Positions 53,349-62,694 of a DNA stretch of 64,000 nt are shown here, one piece after another (the first letter of the stretch is position 1; every line of letters starts with the position of its first letter). The position numbers and the translations under genes are program-made. The DNA is taken from positions 3,534,001 to 3,598,000 of the forward strand of contig NZ_JAMYWY010000001.1 in assembly GCF_024159265.1 (NCBI RefSeq), given 5' to 3'. The DNA comes from Paenibacillus sp. 1781tsa1. Lineage in GTDB: Bacteria; Bacillota; Bacilli; Paenibacillales; Paenibacillaceae. Below the pieces are notes generated by a model that saw only the letters and a program-made list of their open reading frames with translations, was not told where the DNA came from and searched no databases.

Positions 53349-53386
53349 AAAGGTCTGGGTGCAAACTAAACTGCCCAGACCTTTAT
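53349..53386. terminator. hairpin terminator between converging genes
   Basis: AAAGGTCTGGG pairs with CCCAGACCTTT around a 14-base loop. It lies just after the stop of the minus-strand dehydrogenase and downstream of the TetR gene, so it can serve both. Confidence 0.75.
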
Positions 53387-53388
53387 TC

Positions 53389-54363
53389 TTACATTAGATT
53401 ATCCGTGGAGGGAGGGCAAGGTAACTGATTGAGCTTGCTTTCAGGCTCTTCACCATTTTCTACACGTTTTATATTCTTTATAAAAAAATCATATCTTGTT
53501 TTATGATATTTCCGACCATCAGGCATTCCCGCTGTATGGGGAGTAAGGATCACATTACCCAGATTCCGGAGATCACTGTCAATAGGAAGCGGTTCAGATT
53601 CAAACACATCCAGGCATGCACCTGAAATATCCCCGTTTTTTAATGCATCCATTAAGTCCTTTTCGTTGACAATCCCGCCGCGGGCTGTATTGATAAAAAG
53701 AGATGTATTCTTCATTTTTTTGAATGTCGCTTTGTTGATCAGCTGTTTGGTTTGTTGATTCAAGGGTACATGTACACTGACGATGTCCGATGTGCTTACA
53801 AGCGTATCAAAATCCACCATTTTCACCAAATCATCCGATTGTGCAGTGGCATTTCTCGCATAAGCCAGCACATTCATATCAAAGACCCTGCAAAACGCAG
53901 CTACTTTTTTTCCGATAGCGCCCAAACCGATAATCCCCATCGTTTTGCCTTTTAATTCACTTCCTGTATAGTCCAATTGATGTTCATCCATCTTGTTTTT
54001 CATGAAAGTATCCAGAAACGATATGTTTTTATAATAAGACAATATCAGTGCCATTACGTGCTCGGCCACTGCCTGTGCATTCACTCCTGCAGCATTGGCC
54101 ACCCAAATGCCGAGCTGTGTACAGGCAGGGACATCCACATTATCATATCCTGCACCCGTCTGTACCAATTTCAATTTTTTTGCGACAGAAAGCAGGCTGT
54201 GATCCACTTTAATATGTTCAGGGATGATTACATGGCAATCTTCAATATGATGCAGCATTTCGTTTCCGGGCGGGACAATTACAACGTTCCAGTCTTGTGG
54301 AAAACACCTTACAATATTTGATTTTGAGGTCTCGCTAAAATAGCCAACGATGAGAATCTTCAT
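53389..54363 (-). CDS. D-2-hydroxyacid dehydrogenase
   Basis: A 324-residue NAD-dependent D-isomer 2-hydroxyacid dehydrogenase. The nucleotide-binding motif GIIGLGAIGKKVA lies near residue 143; the catalytic Arg is in NTARGGIVNE, Glu in FESEPLPID and His in TPHTAGMP. It groups with phosphoglycerate dehydrogenase/glyoxylate reductase-like enzymes; substrate uncertain. AAAGGTGG precedes ATG. It is divergent from an XRE-cupin regulator. Confidence 0.92.
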   Translation of the reverse strand: MKILIVGYFSETSKSNIVRCFPQDWNVVIVPPGNEMLHHIEDCHVIIPEHIKVDHSLLSVAKKLKLVQTGAGYDNVDVPACTQLGIWVANAAGVNAQAVAEHVMALILSYYKNISFLDTFMKNKMDEHQLDYTGSELKGKTMGIIGLGAIGKKVAAFCRVFDMNVLAYARNATAQSDDLVKMVDFDTLVSTSDIVSVHVPLNQQTKQLINKATFKKMKNTSLFINTARGGIVNEKDLMDALKNGDISGACLDVFESEPLPIDSDLRNLGNVILTPHTAGMPDGRKYHKTRYDFFIKNIKRVENGEEPESKLNQLPCPPSTDNLM

Positions 54364-54511
54364 TTGTTAAACCACCTTTCATAACCTATACGATTCTTCA
54401 AATATAACACGTATGATGTTCGTTATTGAGTAACGTCGTTAGGAGCGTATGGAAAAGAATCTAAATAAACAATATACTAGCTATATAGTTTTTTGTTGAG
54501 GTGAATATCAA

Positions 54512-55072
54512 ATGGATGAAATAGATGAATCAAAACAAATTGTATTACAAATCGGCGGTGCATTGAAAAAGTACAGAAAAGAAAAAAACATGACCTTAGA
54601 CGACTTATCAGAATTAACAGGCGTAAGCAAACTTACACTGGGAAATATCGAACGTGGCGAGACAAATCCAACTTTGGCCATTATATGGAAAATATCAAAA
54701 GGAATATCGTTACCGCTATTGGCTTTGTTCACAGCAGAGAAACCTGTTAGTTTGTATCGGGCAGGCGAGGGACTGCGGTTTTCTAATGATGAAAAAAATT
54801 GGATCATTGAACCCGTTTTTAAAAGCAATGATATTGAAATGTGCCGGGCTTATTTACAGCCAAATAGCTCATATTACCCTGAAGGTCATCATGTGAACAC
54901 AACTGAAATTGCGACAGTAATGACTGGTTCCATTGAGTTACAAGTCAATGGAGAGATTCACACATTGAATCAATATGATACGATCAGTTTTCGTGCAGAT
55001 TACCCTCACGCCTATACCAATCATACAAATAGCGAAACAGTGCTTCATATATCCTTAAAGTATGGTTTCTAA
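54512..55072 (+). CDS. XRE family regulator with cupin domain
   Basis: A 186-residue regulator. Residues 10-65 form an XRE helix-turn-helix (LKKYRKEKNMTLDDLSELTG, then VSKLTLGNIERGETNPTLAI); residues 105-180 form a cupin domain (EGHHVNTTEIATVMTGSIEL, YDTISFRADYPHAYTNHT) that likely binds a small effector. It has its own terminator and stands between the dehydrogenase and the CynX-like transporter, either of which may be its target. Confidence 0.92.
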   Translation: MDEIDESKQIVLQIGGALKKYRKEKNMTLDDLSELTGVSKLTLGNIERGETNPTLAIIWKISKGISLPLLALFTAEKPVSLYRAGEGLRFSNDEKNWIIEPVFKSNDIEMCRAYLQPNSSYYPEGHHVNTTEIATVMTGSIELQVNGEIHTLNQYDTISFRADYPHAYTNHTNSETVLHISLKYGF

Positions 55073-55093
55073 AAGTCGAAAAGCCACTTATTA

Positions 55094-55140
55094 AATGCAA
55101 CTCCGAATTCCATGACGGAAATTCGGAGTTGCATTTTTTA
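55094..55140 (+). terminator. rho-independent terminator
   Basis: AATGCAACTCCGAATT pairs with AATTCGGAGTTGCATT around a short loop, followed by TTTTAG. Very stable. Confidence 0.9.
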
Positions 55141-55286
55141 GGTTATTTTAGTATATCATAAAATAATTATTGTTTAATAAAGTATAGTATAATATACTTT
55201 TCTTATTCGCGCGGATGTTATAGCAAAGTTTCCAGCCAACAAGTAGCAAAAATAAGACGTAAGAATTCAGGAAGGAGAAATGAAGA

Positions 55287-56519
55287 ATGCCGAATAAACA
55301 AAATAATAAATTCGTGCCATCCTCTGTAGCGCTGATCATTCTCGGCATTATTGTTATTGCAGCTAATTTACGTACTCCCTTAACCTCAGTTGGTCCTTTA
55401 GTGGGATTTATAAGGGATGACGTTCATATTTCAAATACATTAGCAGGTCTGATCACAACGGTACCTTTGCTTGCCTTTGCTTTATTATCACCTCTCGTAC
55501 CAAAGTTAGGACGAAGATATGGGGTTGAGCGTATCATTTTGCTTGCCTTAATCTTGCTGACTGTTGGTATTGTAATACGATCTTTATCTGGCGCAGTTAA
55601 TCTGTTTATTGGGACAGCAGTTCTTGGATTCGCAATTGCCGTTTGTAATGTATTATTGCCCAGCATAATTAAACGGGATTTCCCTAATAAAATTGGCTCC
55701 ATGACAGGAATTTACTCCATTTCAATGAATTTATCTGGGGCAATCGCTTCGGGAATCAGTGTACCGCTAGCCATAAACGGAGGGCTAAAATGGCAGGGAG
55801 CACTGGCGGTATGGGGGATACTAAGCTTTGTATCGATCCTGTGTTGGTTACCCCAATTAAGAAATCAAACGAACCAAACAGCCAAGACGAGTCAACAGAT
55901 GGCCAGCAACGATGTGAATGTCTGGCGATCCCCGCTTGCCTGGCAAGTAACGATCTTTATGGGGATACAGTCCATGATTTTCTATGTGTTGATCGCATGG
56001 TTGCCCGAAATTTTAAAGCAGCAAGGAATTGAATCCAACCAATCAGGCTGGTACCTCTCGATCATGCAGTTAGCTATGCTTCCATTTACCTTTATTGTGC
56101 CTGTGGTTGCTGGGCGTATGTCTAATCAACGTTTGTTAGTAGTCATCACAACCATTTTGCTTTTGACGGGGACGCTCGGACTTCTTTACGGCAGTTCCAA
56201 TATCATTCTTTTGTGGATCATCATACTCGGAATTGGTGGAGGCTTCGCCTTTAGTTTGGCCATGATGTTTTTCGGGTTACGCACTGAAAATGCGCATCAA
56301 GCAGCGGAACTATCTGGTATGGCCCAATCGATCGGATATCTTCTTGCCGCAATTGGTCCAGCTCTTATAGGATATCTGCATGATGCAACAAATAGCTGGA
56401 ACCTGCCACTTTTCATTCTTCTAGGGGCTTCGATCTTACTCTTTTTAGTGGGTATAGGAGCTGCAAACAACCGCTTTGTGGGTAGTCAAAATAGTTACGA
56501 AATGTCACGGAAAGGATGA
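55287..56519 (+). CDS. MFS transporter, CynX/NimT family
   Basis: A 410-residue 12-helix MFS transporter of the CynX/NimT (cyanate/nitroimidazole) group. Features are the N-terminal ANLRTPLTSVGPLVGFIRDD, the loop LVPKLGRRYGVERI, and the second-half segment SGMAQSIGYLLAAIGPALIG, typical of this family. AAGGAG lies 9 bases before ATG. Its stop is six bases before the universal stress gene start, so the two form an operon. Substrate unknown. Confidence 0.9.
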   Translation: MPNKQNNKFVPSSVALIILGIIVIAANLRTPLTSVGPLVGFIRDDVHISNTLAGLITTVPLLAFALLSPLVPKLGRRYGVERIILLALILLTVGIVIRSLSGAVNLFIGTAVLGFAIAVCNVLLPSIIKRDFPNKIGSMTGIYSISMNLSGAIASGISVPLAINGGLKWQGALAVWGILSFVSILCWLPQLRNQTNQTAKTSQQMASNDVNVWRSPLAWQVTIFMGIQSMIFYVLIAWLPEILKQQGIESNQSGWYLSIMQLAMLPFTFIVPVVAGRMSNQRLLVVITTILLLTGTLGLLYGSSNIILLWIIILGIGGGFAFSLAMMFFGLRTENAHQAAELSGMAQSIGYLLAAIGPALIGYLHDATNSWNLPLFILLGASILLFLVGIGAANNRFVGSQNSYEMSRKG

Positions 56520-56524
56520 TAACT

Positions 56525-56956
56525 ATGTTTGACAAAATTATGGTGGCCATTGATAAAGGTGAAATAACGAACAAACTCCTTGATGCAACCGTTGAAATAG
56601 CACAAAATAAACAAGCTCAAGTTACCTTGGTTCATGTTAGCCAGAGTTATGTGCCGATCGGCATGACGTTTTTACCAGAGAATTTTCTGGAAGACATAAT
56701 GAACGAAATGGAGAAAGCGAGTTTGGAACAGTTGCATCAAGCCAAATCTAAATTAAAATCTGCGGGAATTAACCCGGAAACTGTTCATCTTAAGGGAGAT
56801 CCTGGGCATGAAATATTGAATTATGCAAGGGATACGGAGCAGCAACTTATTATTATCGGGAGCCGTGGGCTAAGAGGCATAAAAGAAATGATGCTTGGAA
56901 GTGTTAGCCACAAGGTTTCACAGTTATCAAGTTGCCCAGTCCTCATTGTTCATTAA
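56525..56956 (+). CDS. universal stress protein, UspA family
   Basis: A 143-residue single-domain universal stress protein. The ATP-binding motif GSRGLRGIKEMMLGSVSHKV (G-2X-G-9X-G-S) is intact and the C-terminus SCPVLIVH is typical. I choose ATG 56525, 9 bases after AAAGG; the ATG at 56516 abuts that site. Co-transcribed with the MFS transporter. Confidence 0.92.
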   Translation: MFDKIMVAIDKGEITNKLLDATVEIAQNKQAQVTLVHVSQSYVPIGMTFLPENFLEDIMNEMEKASLEQLHQAKSKLKSAGINPETVHLKGDPGHEILNYARDTEQQLIIIGSRGLRGIKEMMLGSVSHKVSQLSSCPVLIVH

Positions 56957-56966
56957 CTCCTCTATA

Positions 56967-57013
56967 CAGCGGCATTTCAGGATAATGTGTCCTACAAGTG
57001 CCGCTGTTTTTCT
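56967..57013 (+). terminator. rho-independent terminator
   Basis: ACAGCGGCA pairs with TGCCGCTGT across a 23-base loop that has its own small stem (AGGATAATGTGTCCT), followed by TTTTTC. Confidence 0.8.
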
Positions 57014-57105
57014 ATCCTTTAGTTGCCGAAAATGATGAAGGATCAGCGGAGTGTTTGATCTTCCAATGCCTTTTCAGGCTTGAAGGAATGGATAAAGTCA
57101 GCACA

Positions 57106-57162
57106 AAAAAAGGACCGTAAGTGTTCATCTCCCATCGATGAATGCTTTCGGTCCTTTTATCT
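57106..57162 (-). terminator. terminator of the GlsB-like gene
   Basis: AAAGGACCG and CGGTCCTTT enclose an inner TTCATC/GATGAA stem. On the minus strand it ends in a run of T, 35 bases after the gene. Confidence 0.8.
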
Positions 57163-57196
57163 AATGAACGACGGTATCGGTCTTCGCCTCTCTTGA

Positions 57197-57454
57197 TTAA
57201 CGTCTTCGGAAGGCCCCGCCGCGTGCGAGAGCGAAGAAGATGAGCAGGGCAATAATGGAGCCAACGATGGCTGGAATAATGTGAAATCCGCCAATCACCG
57301 GTCCCCTTGGTCCCAGCAATTCCGTTCCTAACCAGGAACCGATAAAACCCGCAATAACGTTCCCAAGTACACCGCCCGGTACATCTCGCCCAATCAAGTT
57401 GCCGCTTAACCAACCAATAAGTCCACCAACAATGAGTACCCAGAGCAGATCCAT
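57197..57454 (-). CDS. GlsB/YeaQ/YmgE family membrane protein
   Basis: An 85-residue membrane protein with three Gly-rich helices: LLWVLIVGGLIGWLSGNLIG, GVLGNVIAGFIGSWLGTELL and FHIIPAIVGSIIALLIFFAL. This is the transglycosylase-associated (GlsB/YeaQ/YmgE) stress family. AAAGGAG precedes ATG. Function is described only as envelope or general stress response. Confidence 0.92.
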   Translation of the reverse strand: MDLLWVLIVGGLIGWLSGNLIGRDVPGGVLGNVIAGFIGSWLGTELLGPRGPVIGGFHIIPAIVGSIIALLIFFALARGGAFRRR

Positions 57455-57617
57455 GGATTGTTCTCCTTTCTTCGGGTTTATTACAAGTTATGTGGGGTTC
57501 GTTGGATTATACCTCATCTTCCTGTCGGTGGAGGAATCTAAAGCGTCTGTGCTAAGATGGGTTAATATAGGATTGAAGACGTTGGAGAACAAGGGTAGAT
57601 AGGGGTGCGTGTACATT

Positions 57618-58325
57618 TTGAAGAAAATCTTAGTCATTGATGATGAAATCGCTATTCGAGATTTAATTGAGCTGGTGCTAAGGCGAGAAAACTATGATGT
57701 GCAGACCGCAGAGGACGGCAAAACGGGCCTGAGGCTGCTCGACTCTTTTCAACCCGATATAGTGGTACTTGATCTGATGCTGCCAGATTGCTCCGGATAT
57801 GACTTGTGCAAGGAAATTACCGGAAAACGCGCCATTCCTGTGATTATGCTCTCAGCCAAAAATGAGGTAATCGACAAGGTGCTTGGACTAGAACTAGGCG
57901 CGGAAGATTATATGACCAAACCCTTTGATAATCGTGAATTGCTCGCTCGCATCAAGGTGATTCTGAGAAGAAACGAGAGCAAGGAGGAATCAAGCGAAGG
58001 AACAGAGGTGACATCTACACGCATCATTCATGAAGAGTTGACATTTGACCTGGAAAGCCGAAGAGTGCTGAAAAACGATGTACCTGTGTCTTTAACGGCC
58101 AAAGAGTTTAAAATTCTGGAAACGTTACTCAAAAGGCCAGAAAAAATCTTTACCCGGGATGAATTGCTGCAGATTGGGTGGGGATATGACTTTATGGGAG
58201 ACAGTCGCAGTGTGGATATGACCATCATGCGATTACGGAAGAAGCTCGAGGATAACGCGGATGAACCGAAGTATGTCAGGACGATCTATGGATTTGGCTA
58301 TCAACTTGGAGGTGGCGAGGCCTGA
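57618..58325 (+). CDS. OmpR-family response regulator
   Basis: A 235-residue response regulator: receiver domain 1-115 with acidic pair DDE, phospho-acceptor Asp in IVVLDLMLPD and Lys in YMTKPFDN; winged helix 130-235 (LTAKEFKILETLLKRPEKIF). I prefer TTG 57618 (LKKILVIDDE) over GTG 57609, since GGGG lies at a normal distance from it. Its stop overlaps the kinase start in CTGA. The lipoprotein gene two positions downstream is a candidate target. Confidence 0.92.
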   Translation: MKKILVIDDEIAIRDLIELVLRRENYDVQTAEDGKTGLRLLDSFQPDIVVLDLMLPDCSGYDLCKEITGKRAIPVIMLSAKNEVIDKVLGLELGAEDYMTKPFDNRELLARIKVILRRNESKEESSEGTEVTSTRIIHEELTFDLESRRVLKNDVPVSLTAKEFKILETLLKRPEKIFTRDELLQIGWGYDFMGDSRSVDMTIMRLRKKLEDNADEPKYVRTIYGFGYQLGGGEA

Positions 58326-59749
58326 AATATGCAACCCGGTTACTGCTGAATTATTTATTTTTCTCCCTGCTGTCTTTTGGCATCATCATATTTGCAGTGA
58401 ACAAAGCCATTGATTACTACAGCTTCGTTACCATTGAGAAACAGATGATGGAGAAGGCAGATCTGTCCGAGTTGTCCTTCCGTGAGGTGCTGGCTCAGCA
58501 TAGGTCATCGTCAGGAGAGCCGCAGACGGAGGAAATCGTCAGACTTGCGCTGGAGAAGCTGAAAGCTTCAGGCAAGGAAGTACGTATCTATGACAGCTCC
58601 AAGCAATTGCTGGGCTTGGCTGTGGATGGCATCATCATTAATGATGGCAAACCGCTTATTTTTGACAAAAATATTGAGAAAGCACTAAGCGGCAGTTATG
58701 CCTACACCGTCACGGAAGATCATCTGCTTTATTTTGCGACGCCCATTCAGGATCAATTCTACGAAAACGCTTATGTGTATGAGTTCGTGGAGGACATTTC
58801 CTACTTTTATGCCATCATGGATCAAATACGTTATATCCTGTTTGCAGGTGCAGGCGGTTTCATTGTACTGATTACGTTAGCCAGTCTATGGATTGCACGC
58901 AATACAACCAAGCCGATTAAGATACTACTTGGCGCTGCGCAAAGTTTCTCCAGACAGGAGTTTCGGAGAGTTCATCTAAAACGGAAGGATGAGCTGGGCA
59001 TGCTGGCAGATGGGCTGGATTCCATGGGGCGACAGCTTCATGATTACATTCAGTACCAGAAACAATTTGTCTCCAACGTATCTCACGAGTTAAAAACACC
59101 CTTGGCAGCCATTCGTGGTTTCTCTCAATACTTGGTTGAAGGGGAGACTGAGAACAAGGAGCTGCAAAAAATCTATGCTCATCTGTTGCAGGAATCGGAT
59201 CGGCTCACCCGCTTAATTAATGAACTGTTATTACTATCCCGATTCGATAAGGCTGGTTCTAATAATTTGGAAGTCGAAAAGACGGAAATGAACGAACTGA
59301 TTCAGCAAGTTGCAATGAATATGGGAGCCAAGGCTAAGGATAAAGGGATCGAGATCAGAGTTAGTCAGGCGGAGCAAGAACCGGAAGATGAGGGTACGAC
59401 AAGAGTGCAAGCCAACGTGAATCCAATGCTGATGTCCCATGCGATCGCTAATCTTGTGGACAATGCCATCAAATATTCAGGCAGTCCATCGCTGATCGAA
59501 TTGAAATTGGAACATACGCCAAGCGAAGTAGTTATACGGATACGTGATCAAGGCATAGGCATCGCGGGCGATGAGCTGGAGCGAGTTCAGGAACGCTTTT
59601 ACCGGGCGAAAAATGCAAGTACAGCAAATGGTTCGGGTCTTGGACTTTCCATTTGCAAAGAGATTGTAGAGCGGTTTAATGGATATATCGACATCGAAAG
59701 TCAACTGGGAAAAGGGACGACCGTTACAATTGTTTTGCCCCGAGCGTAG
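58322..59749 (+). CDS. sensor histidine kinase, CTG start likely
   Basis: A membrane histidine kinase of about 475 residues. From GTG 58397 it would lack the first helix, but the same frame is open upstream to 58322 and encodes KYATRLLLNYLFFSLLSF followed by GIIIFAV, an obvious TM1. The only start-like codon there is CTG 58322, with GGAGG 9 bases ahead and overlapping the regulator stop. An extracytoplasmic sensor part, TM2 (YILFAGAGGFIVLITLASLW), HAMP, the His in SNVSHELKTPLAA, and the N, G1 and G2 boxes (NLVDNAIKYSG, DQGIGI, GSGLGLSI) follow. Confidence 0.88.
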   Translation: MKYATRLLLNYLFFSLLSFGIIIFAVNKAIDYYSFVTIEKQMMEKADLSELSFREVLAQHRSSSGEPQTEEIVRLALEKLKASGKEVRIYDSSKQLLGLAVDGIIINDGKPLIFDKNIEKALSGSYAYTVTEDHLLYFATPIQDQFYENAYVYEFVEDISYFYAIMDQIRYILFAGAGGFIVLITLASLWIARNTTKPIKILLGAAQSFSRQEFRRVHLKRKDELGMLADGLDSMGRQLHDYIQYQKQFVSNVSHELKTPLAAIRGFSQYLVEGETENKELQKIYAHLLQESDRLTRLINELLLLSRFDKAGSNNLEVEKTEMNELIQQVAMNMGAKAKDKGIEIRVSQAEQEPEDEGTTRVQANVNPMLMSHAIANLVDNAIKYSGSPSLIELKLEHTPSEVVIRIRDQGIGIAGDELERVQERFYRAKNASTANGSGLGLSICKEIVERFNGYIDIESQLGKGTTVTIVLPRA

Positions 59750-59878
59750 CCCTGCATCTAAAACCCAAGCCTAAATAGGTAACGTTACAAGATTGGTACA
59801 TTTCTGTTATAAGACTAACAAATCTTTTATTTATAATCACTTCATAAGAACAAATCAAACATTTATGGAGGGATCATG

Positions 59879-60580
59879 ATGAAATTAACAAAGAAAGCTG
59901 CAGGGTTTATCGTACTAGGCGCTTTACTAACGGGGGCATTAACGGGCTGTCAATCCAGTGAAGCTACATCTCCCGCAACCGGACAGACCACAGCAAATGA
60001 ACAAAGCAAAGGCGAAGGAGCAACCAATACTAATACGCCTGCTTCCGTAAATTCGGAAGAAAAGGGTACTGAAGCGATTAAAGAAGGTTCGATGGAGAAG
60101 GAAGGCAATGTGGTGCTGAAGGAGCTTGCTTTTGTCTATAATGAGCACACCATTGCGATTTCGGATACAGCGAATGAAGATCAGATGGAACAGATGCTTG
60201 GCAAACCGGATAACCTGAAATCTCATACGTACAGTGCTGACGATGGAACAAATATGGATAACTTAATCGGTTTTACGGAAAAAGTGTACACGTATCCCGG
60301 TCTGGAGATTAAAACCATCAGTATACCGGAGGGCAAACAAGACTCCATCTTTCATATCGAAATCACAGATCCTAAGTACGCGACAGTGCGAAACATTAAA
60401 GCAGGAGACAGCCTGGATACACTCAAAAACGCCTACCCTGAGGGGAAACTGCTTGGGGATGGAGCTCCAGATGAGGAGGATGACTTCCGTTACGAGCCAT
60501 CCAATTATGTGGATGTGATGTCGTTTCATATCAAGGATGCCAAGGTCGAGAGCATTCAGATCTACAGTCTTCTGGACTAA
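59879..60580 (+). CDS. lipoprotein of unknown function
   Basis: A 233-residue exported lipoprotein. The signal peptide ends in the lipobox LTGC (Cys near residue 24), followed by a Ser/Thr/Glu-rich spacer to about residue 75 and a folded domain with MEQMLGKPDNLKSHTYSADD and VRNIKAGDSLDTLKNAYPEG, the G-x-P-D/K-AGDSxxxL pattern of SmpA/OmlA-like small alpha-beta domains. GGAGGG precedes the tandem ATGs. It follows the OmpR/HK pair by 130 bases and could be its regulon member or sensory accessory protein. Confidence 0.8.
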   Translation: MKLTKKAAGFIVLGALLTGALTGCQSSEATSPATGQTTANEQSKGEGATNTNTPASVNSEEKGTEAIKEGSMEKEGNVVLKELAFVYNEHTIAISDTANEDQMEQMLGKPDNLKSHTYSADDGTNMDNLIGFTEKVYTYPGLEIKTISIPEGKQDSIFHIEITDPKYATVRNIKAGDSLDTLKNAYPEGKLLGDGAPDEEDDFRYEPSNYVDVMSFHIKDAKVESIQIYSLLD

Positions 60581-60644
60581 TATTTAGTGAGTCATGTCGG
60601 TAAGTCATTCATACGATTCACCTTTAATACCTGAATAAAAATGA

Positions 60645-60692
60645 AAAGTTAACCCTCATACATCCTGAAAAGGAGCATTGAGGGTTAACTTG
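60645..60692. terminator. hairpin terminator between converging genes
   Basis: AAGTTAACCCTC and GAGGGTTAACTT are exact inverted arms with a 22-base loop, between the lipoprotein gene and the converging kinase gene. Confidence 0.8.
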
Positions 60693-60704
60693 GTTTTAGG
60701 CCTT

Positions 60705-62021
60705 TTAGATAATGCGCTGCTTGGGTAAATGCAGAATAACGTTGAATTGATCGCCATGAATTTCGATTTTAATCTCCCCGCCATGCAGCTCAACGATGCT
60801 TTTCACAATGGACAGCCCTAGGCCTGAGCCTTCAGTCTGGCGGGATTCATCTGCTCTTTTGAAACGTTCGAACAACTCTTCCGCAGCAAAATCAATCTCA
60901 TAAGCAGCAGTATTTTGAATCTTGAATTGTACCTGATCATCAGACTCGTCCAAATAAATATAGATTCTGGTTCCTGGAAGCGAATATTTCTGCGCGTTGC
61001 CAATTAAATTTTCGAATACACGCCAAATTTTATTGCCGTCCAAATGTGCATGGATGGGGAATTTTGCAATCCTCTCCCGAATCACAGGCGACGTTTGTCC
61101 CATACTGGTATTGGACTCGGCAATCGCCTGTGTCAACAAAGTTGCGACATCGACGTACTCAATATCCAGCTCTACCGTACCGCTGGCGATCTTTGAGATT
61201 TCGAACAGGTCTTCAATCAGCAGCTTCAACCGTAGCGCCTTCCGGTCCAGGGTTTCAATATAGGCTCGGGTAGTCTCCGTAGACAGATCTTCTTTTTTTA
61301 ACAAATCAACATAGTTGATAATAGAAGTAAGCGGGGTCTTCAAATCATGCGATACGTTGGTAATCAGCTCTGTTTTTAACCGTTCGCTCTTCATTTGATT
61401 CTCCAGCGCGCTTTGATACCCGGCTTTCATATTGTTAATATAGCCAGCAAGCTTGGATAAGGCATCCTTGCCGGTTACCTGAATCGTATTCTGAATATTC
61501 CCTTCGGCAATTTCTTTGCTCCCGTTGATGATGGCGATGAAGCGGCCAAGCTTGGAAAGGATATACGGAACCAGGAACAGCACATACAGCAATACATAAA
61601 GTATGAGCAAGCCCTGTTCGTATCCACTGTAATATGTGTCTGCCTCCCAAATAGAAATGCCCGCTATCGCGGTTAGCAGAAACATCATGATGATGCCAAA
61701 CGTTAATCTCCAGTTTTGCAAACTGGCTCTAAGACCGGTTCTCCAAATATGAAAGTAATCCATCAGCAGGCTGCCATGCCAGAAGGAACGTCTAGCTTGA
61801 GGTGCCTTTAAATAAAGAAACAGCCTGCTTGTCAGTAAGCAAAGAATAATTAAGGCAAGCAGTACCTGTATGTAACTTGAAGTTGAATAGCCAATACTCA
61901 ACCCCGTGTATGAATACGAGTTTATGAGTAAGAGGATCCATAAGATCGCGGCGACAATGATGACAATAAGGTCGATTGGAACCTTCCGATCGGCTTTATT
62001 TTTTCTCAATTTTGTATCCAA
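60705..62021 (-). CDS. sensor histidine kinase, VanS-like
   Basis: A 438-residue membrane kinase. Two N-terminal helices (LIVIIVAAILWILLLINS, SSYIQVLLALIILCLLTS) and two more at about 115-160 give a four-helix membrane part with no large external domain. A HAMP-like linker is followed by the His in TNVSHDLKTPLTSIINYV and ATP-binding boxes (LIGNAQKYS, GSGLGLSIVKSIVE). This matches the VanS-like kinases of envelope-stress systems. Its start overlaps the end of the response regulator by 26 bases. Confidence 0.92.
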   Translation of the reverse strand: MDTKLRKNKADRKVPIDLIVIIVAAILWILLLINSYSYTGLSIGYSTSSYIQVLLALIILCLLTSRLFLYLKAPQARRSFWHGSLLMDYFHIWRTGLRASLQNWRLTFGIIMMFLLTAIAGISIWEADTYYSGYEQGLLILYVLLYVLFLVPYILSKLGRFIAIINGSKEIAEGNIQNTIQVTGKDALSKLAGYINNMKAGYQSALENQMKSERLKTELITNVSHDLKTPLTSIINYVDLLKKEDLSTETTRAYIETLDRKALRLKLLIEDLFEISKIASGTVELDIEYVDVATLLTQAIAESNTSMGQTSPVIRERIAKFPIHAHLDGNKIWRVFENLIGNAQKYSLPGTRIYIYLDESDDQVQFKIQNTAAYEIDFAAEELFERFKRADESRQTEGSGLGLSIVKSIVELHGGEIKIEIHGDQFNVILHLPKQRII

Positions 62022-62694
62022 TTCCCCATACCACCTTTAAATATTTTGGGTCTTTGGGATTGATTTCAATTTTTTCACGGATGTTTCTCACATGTACGGC
62101 AACCGTATTCTCTGAAGTGAAGATCAGTTCATTCCACACGCGCTCATAAATCTCTTCGATTGAGAAAACTCTGCCTTTGTTCTCCATCAGCAGCTCCAAA
62201 ATTTTGTATTCTTTCGGGGTTAGTTTGACGTCCTCACCATCTATCTCAACAGTCTTCGAGCTTTTGTTCAGCACGAGTCCTCTTACTTGAATGAGCTCAT
62301 CCCTGTTTGACTGAAAGGAACCTAAATTCGTAAACCGGCGCAGCTGAGATCGGACTCTGGCAATCAGCTCTAGAGGATTGAACGGCTTCGTAATATAGTC
62401 ATCAGCGCCCACGTTGAGTCCCAAAATCTTGTCGCTATCTTCTGACTTGGCGGAAAGCATAATGATCGGTATATTTTTGTTTTCACGAATTTTAAATGTC
62501 GTTTTAATTCCATCGAGCTGCGGCATCATGTTGTCCATAATAATAAGATGAATGGTTTCTTGTTCAAGAATTTCCAGCGCCTCCAATCCGTTAGAGGCAG
62601 TGAATACATCCACATCTTCACTTTTCAAATAAATAACGAGCGCTTCCCGAATTTCCGGTTCATCGTCTACAACAAGAATGTTATTAGTAGCCAT
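61996..62694 (-). CDS. OmpR-family response regulator, VanR-like
   Basis: A 232-residue regulator: receiver with DDEPEIRE, Asp in LIIMDNMMPQ, Lys in YITKPFNP; winged helix from about 130 (LTPKEYKILELLMENKGRVF). AAGGTGA precedes ATG. It overlaps the GDPD-like gene upstream by 11 bases and the kinase downstream, so the three are one operon. Target genes are likely cell-envelope related, by similarity to VanR systems. Confidence 0.93.
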   Translation of the reverse strand: MATNNILVVDDEPEIREALVIYLKSEDVDVFTASNGLEALEILEQETIHLIIMDNMMPQLDGIKTTFKIRENKNIPIIMLSAKSEDSDKILGLNVGADDYITKPFNPLELIARVRSQLRRFTNLGSFQSNRDELIQVRGLVLNKSSKTVEIDGEDVKLTPKEYKILELLMENKGRVFSIEEIYERVWNELIFTSENTVAVHVRNIREKIEINPKDPKYLKVVWGIGYKIEKK

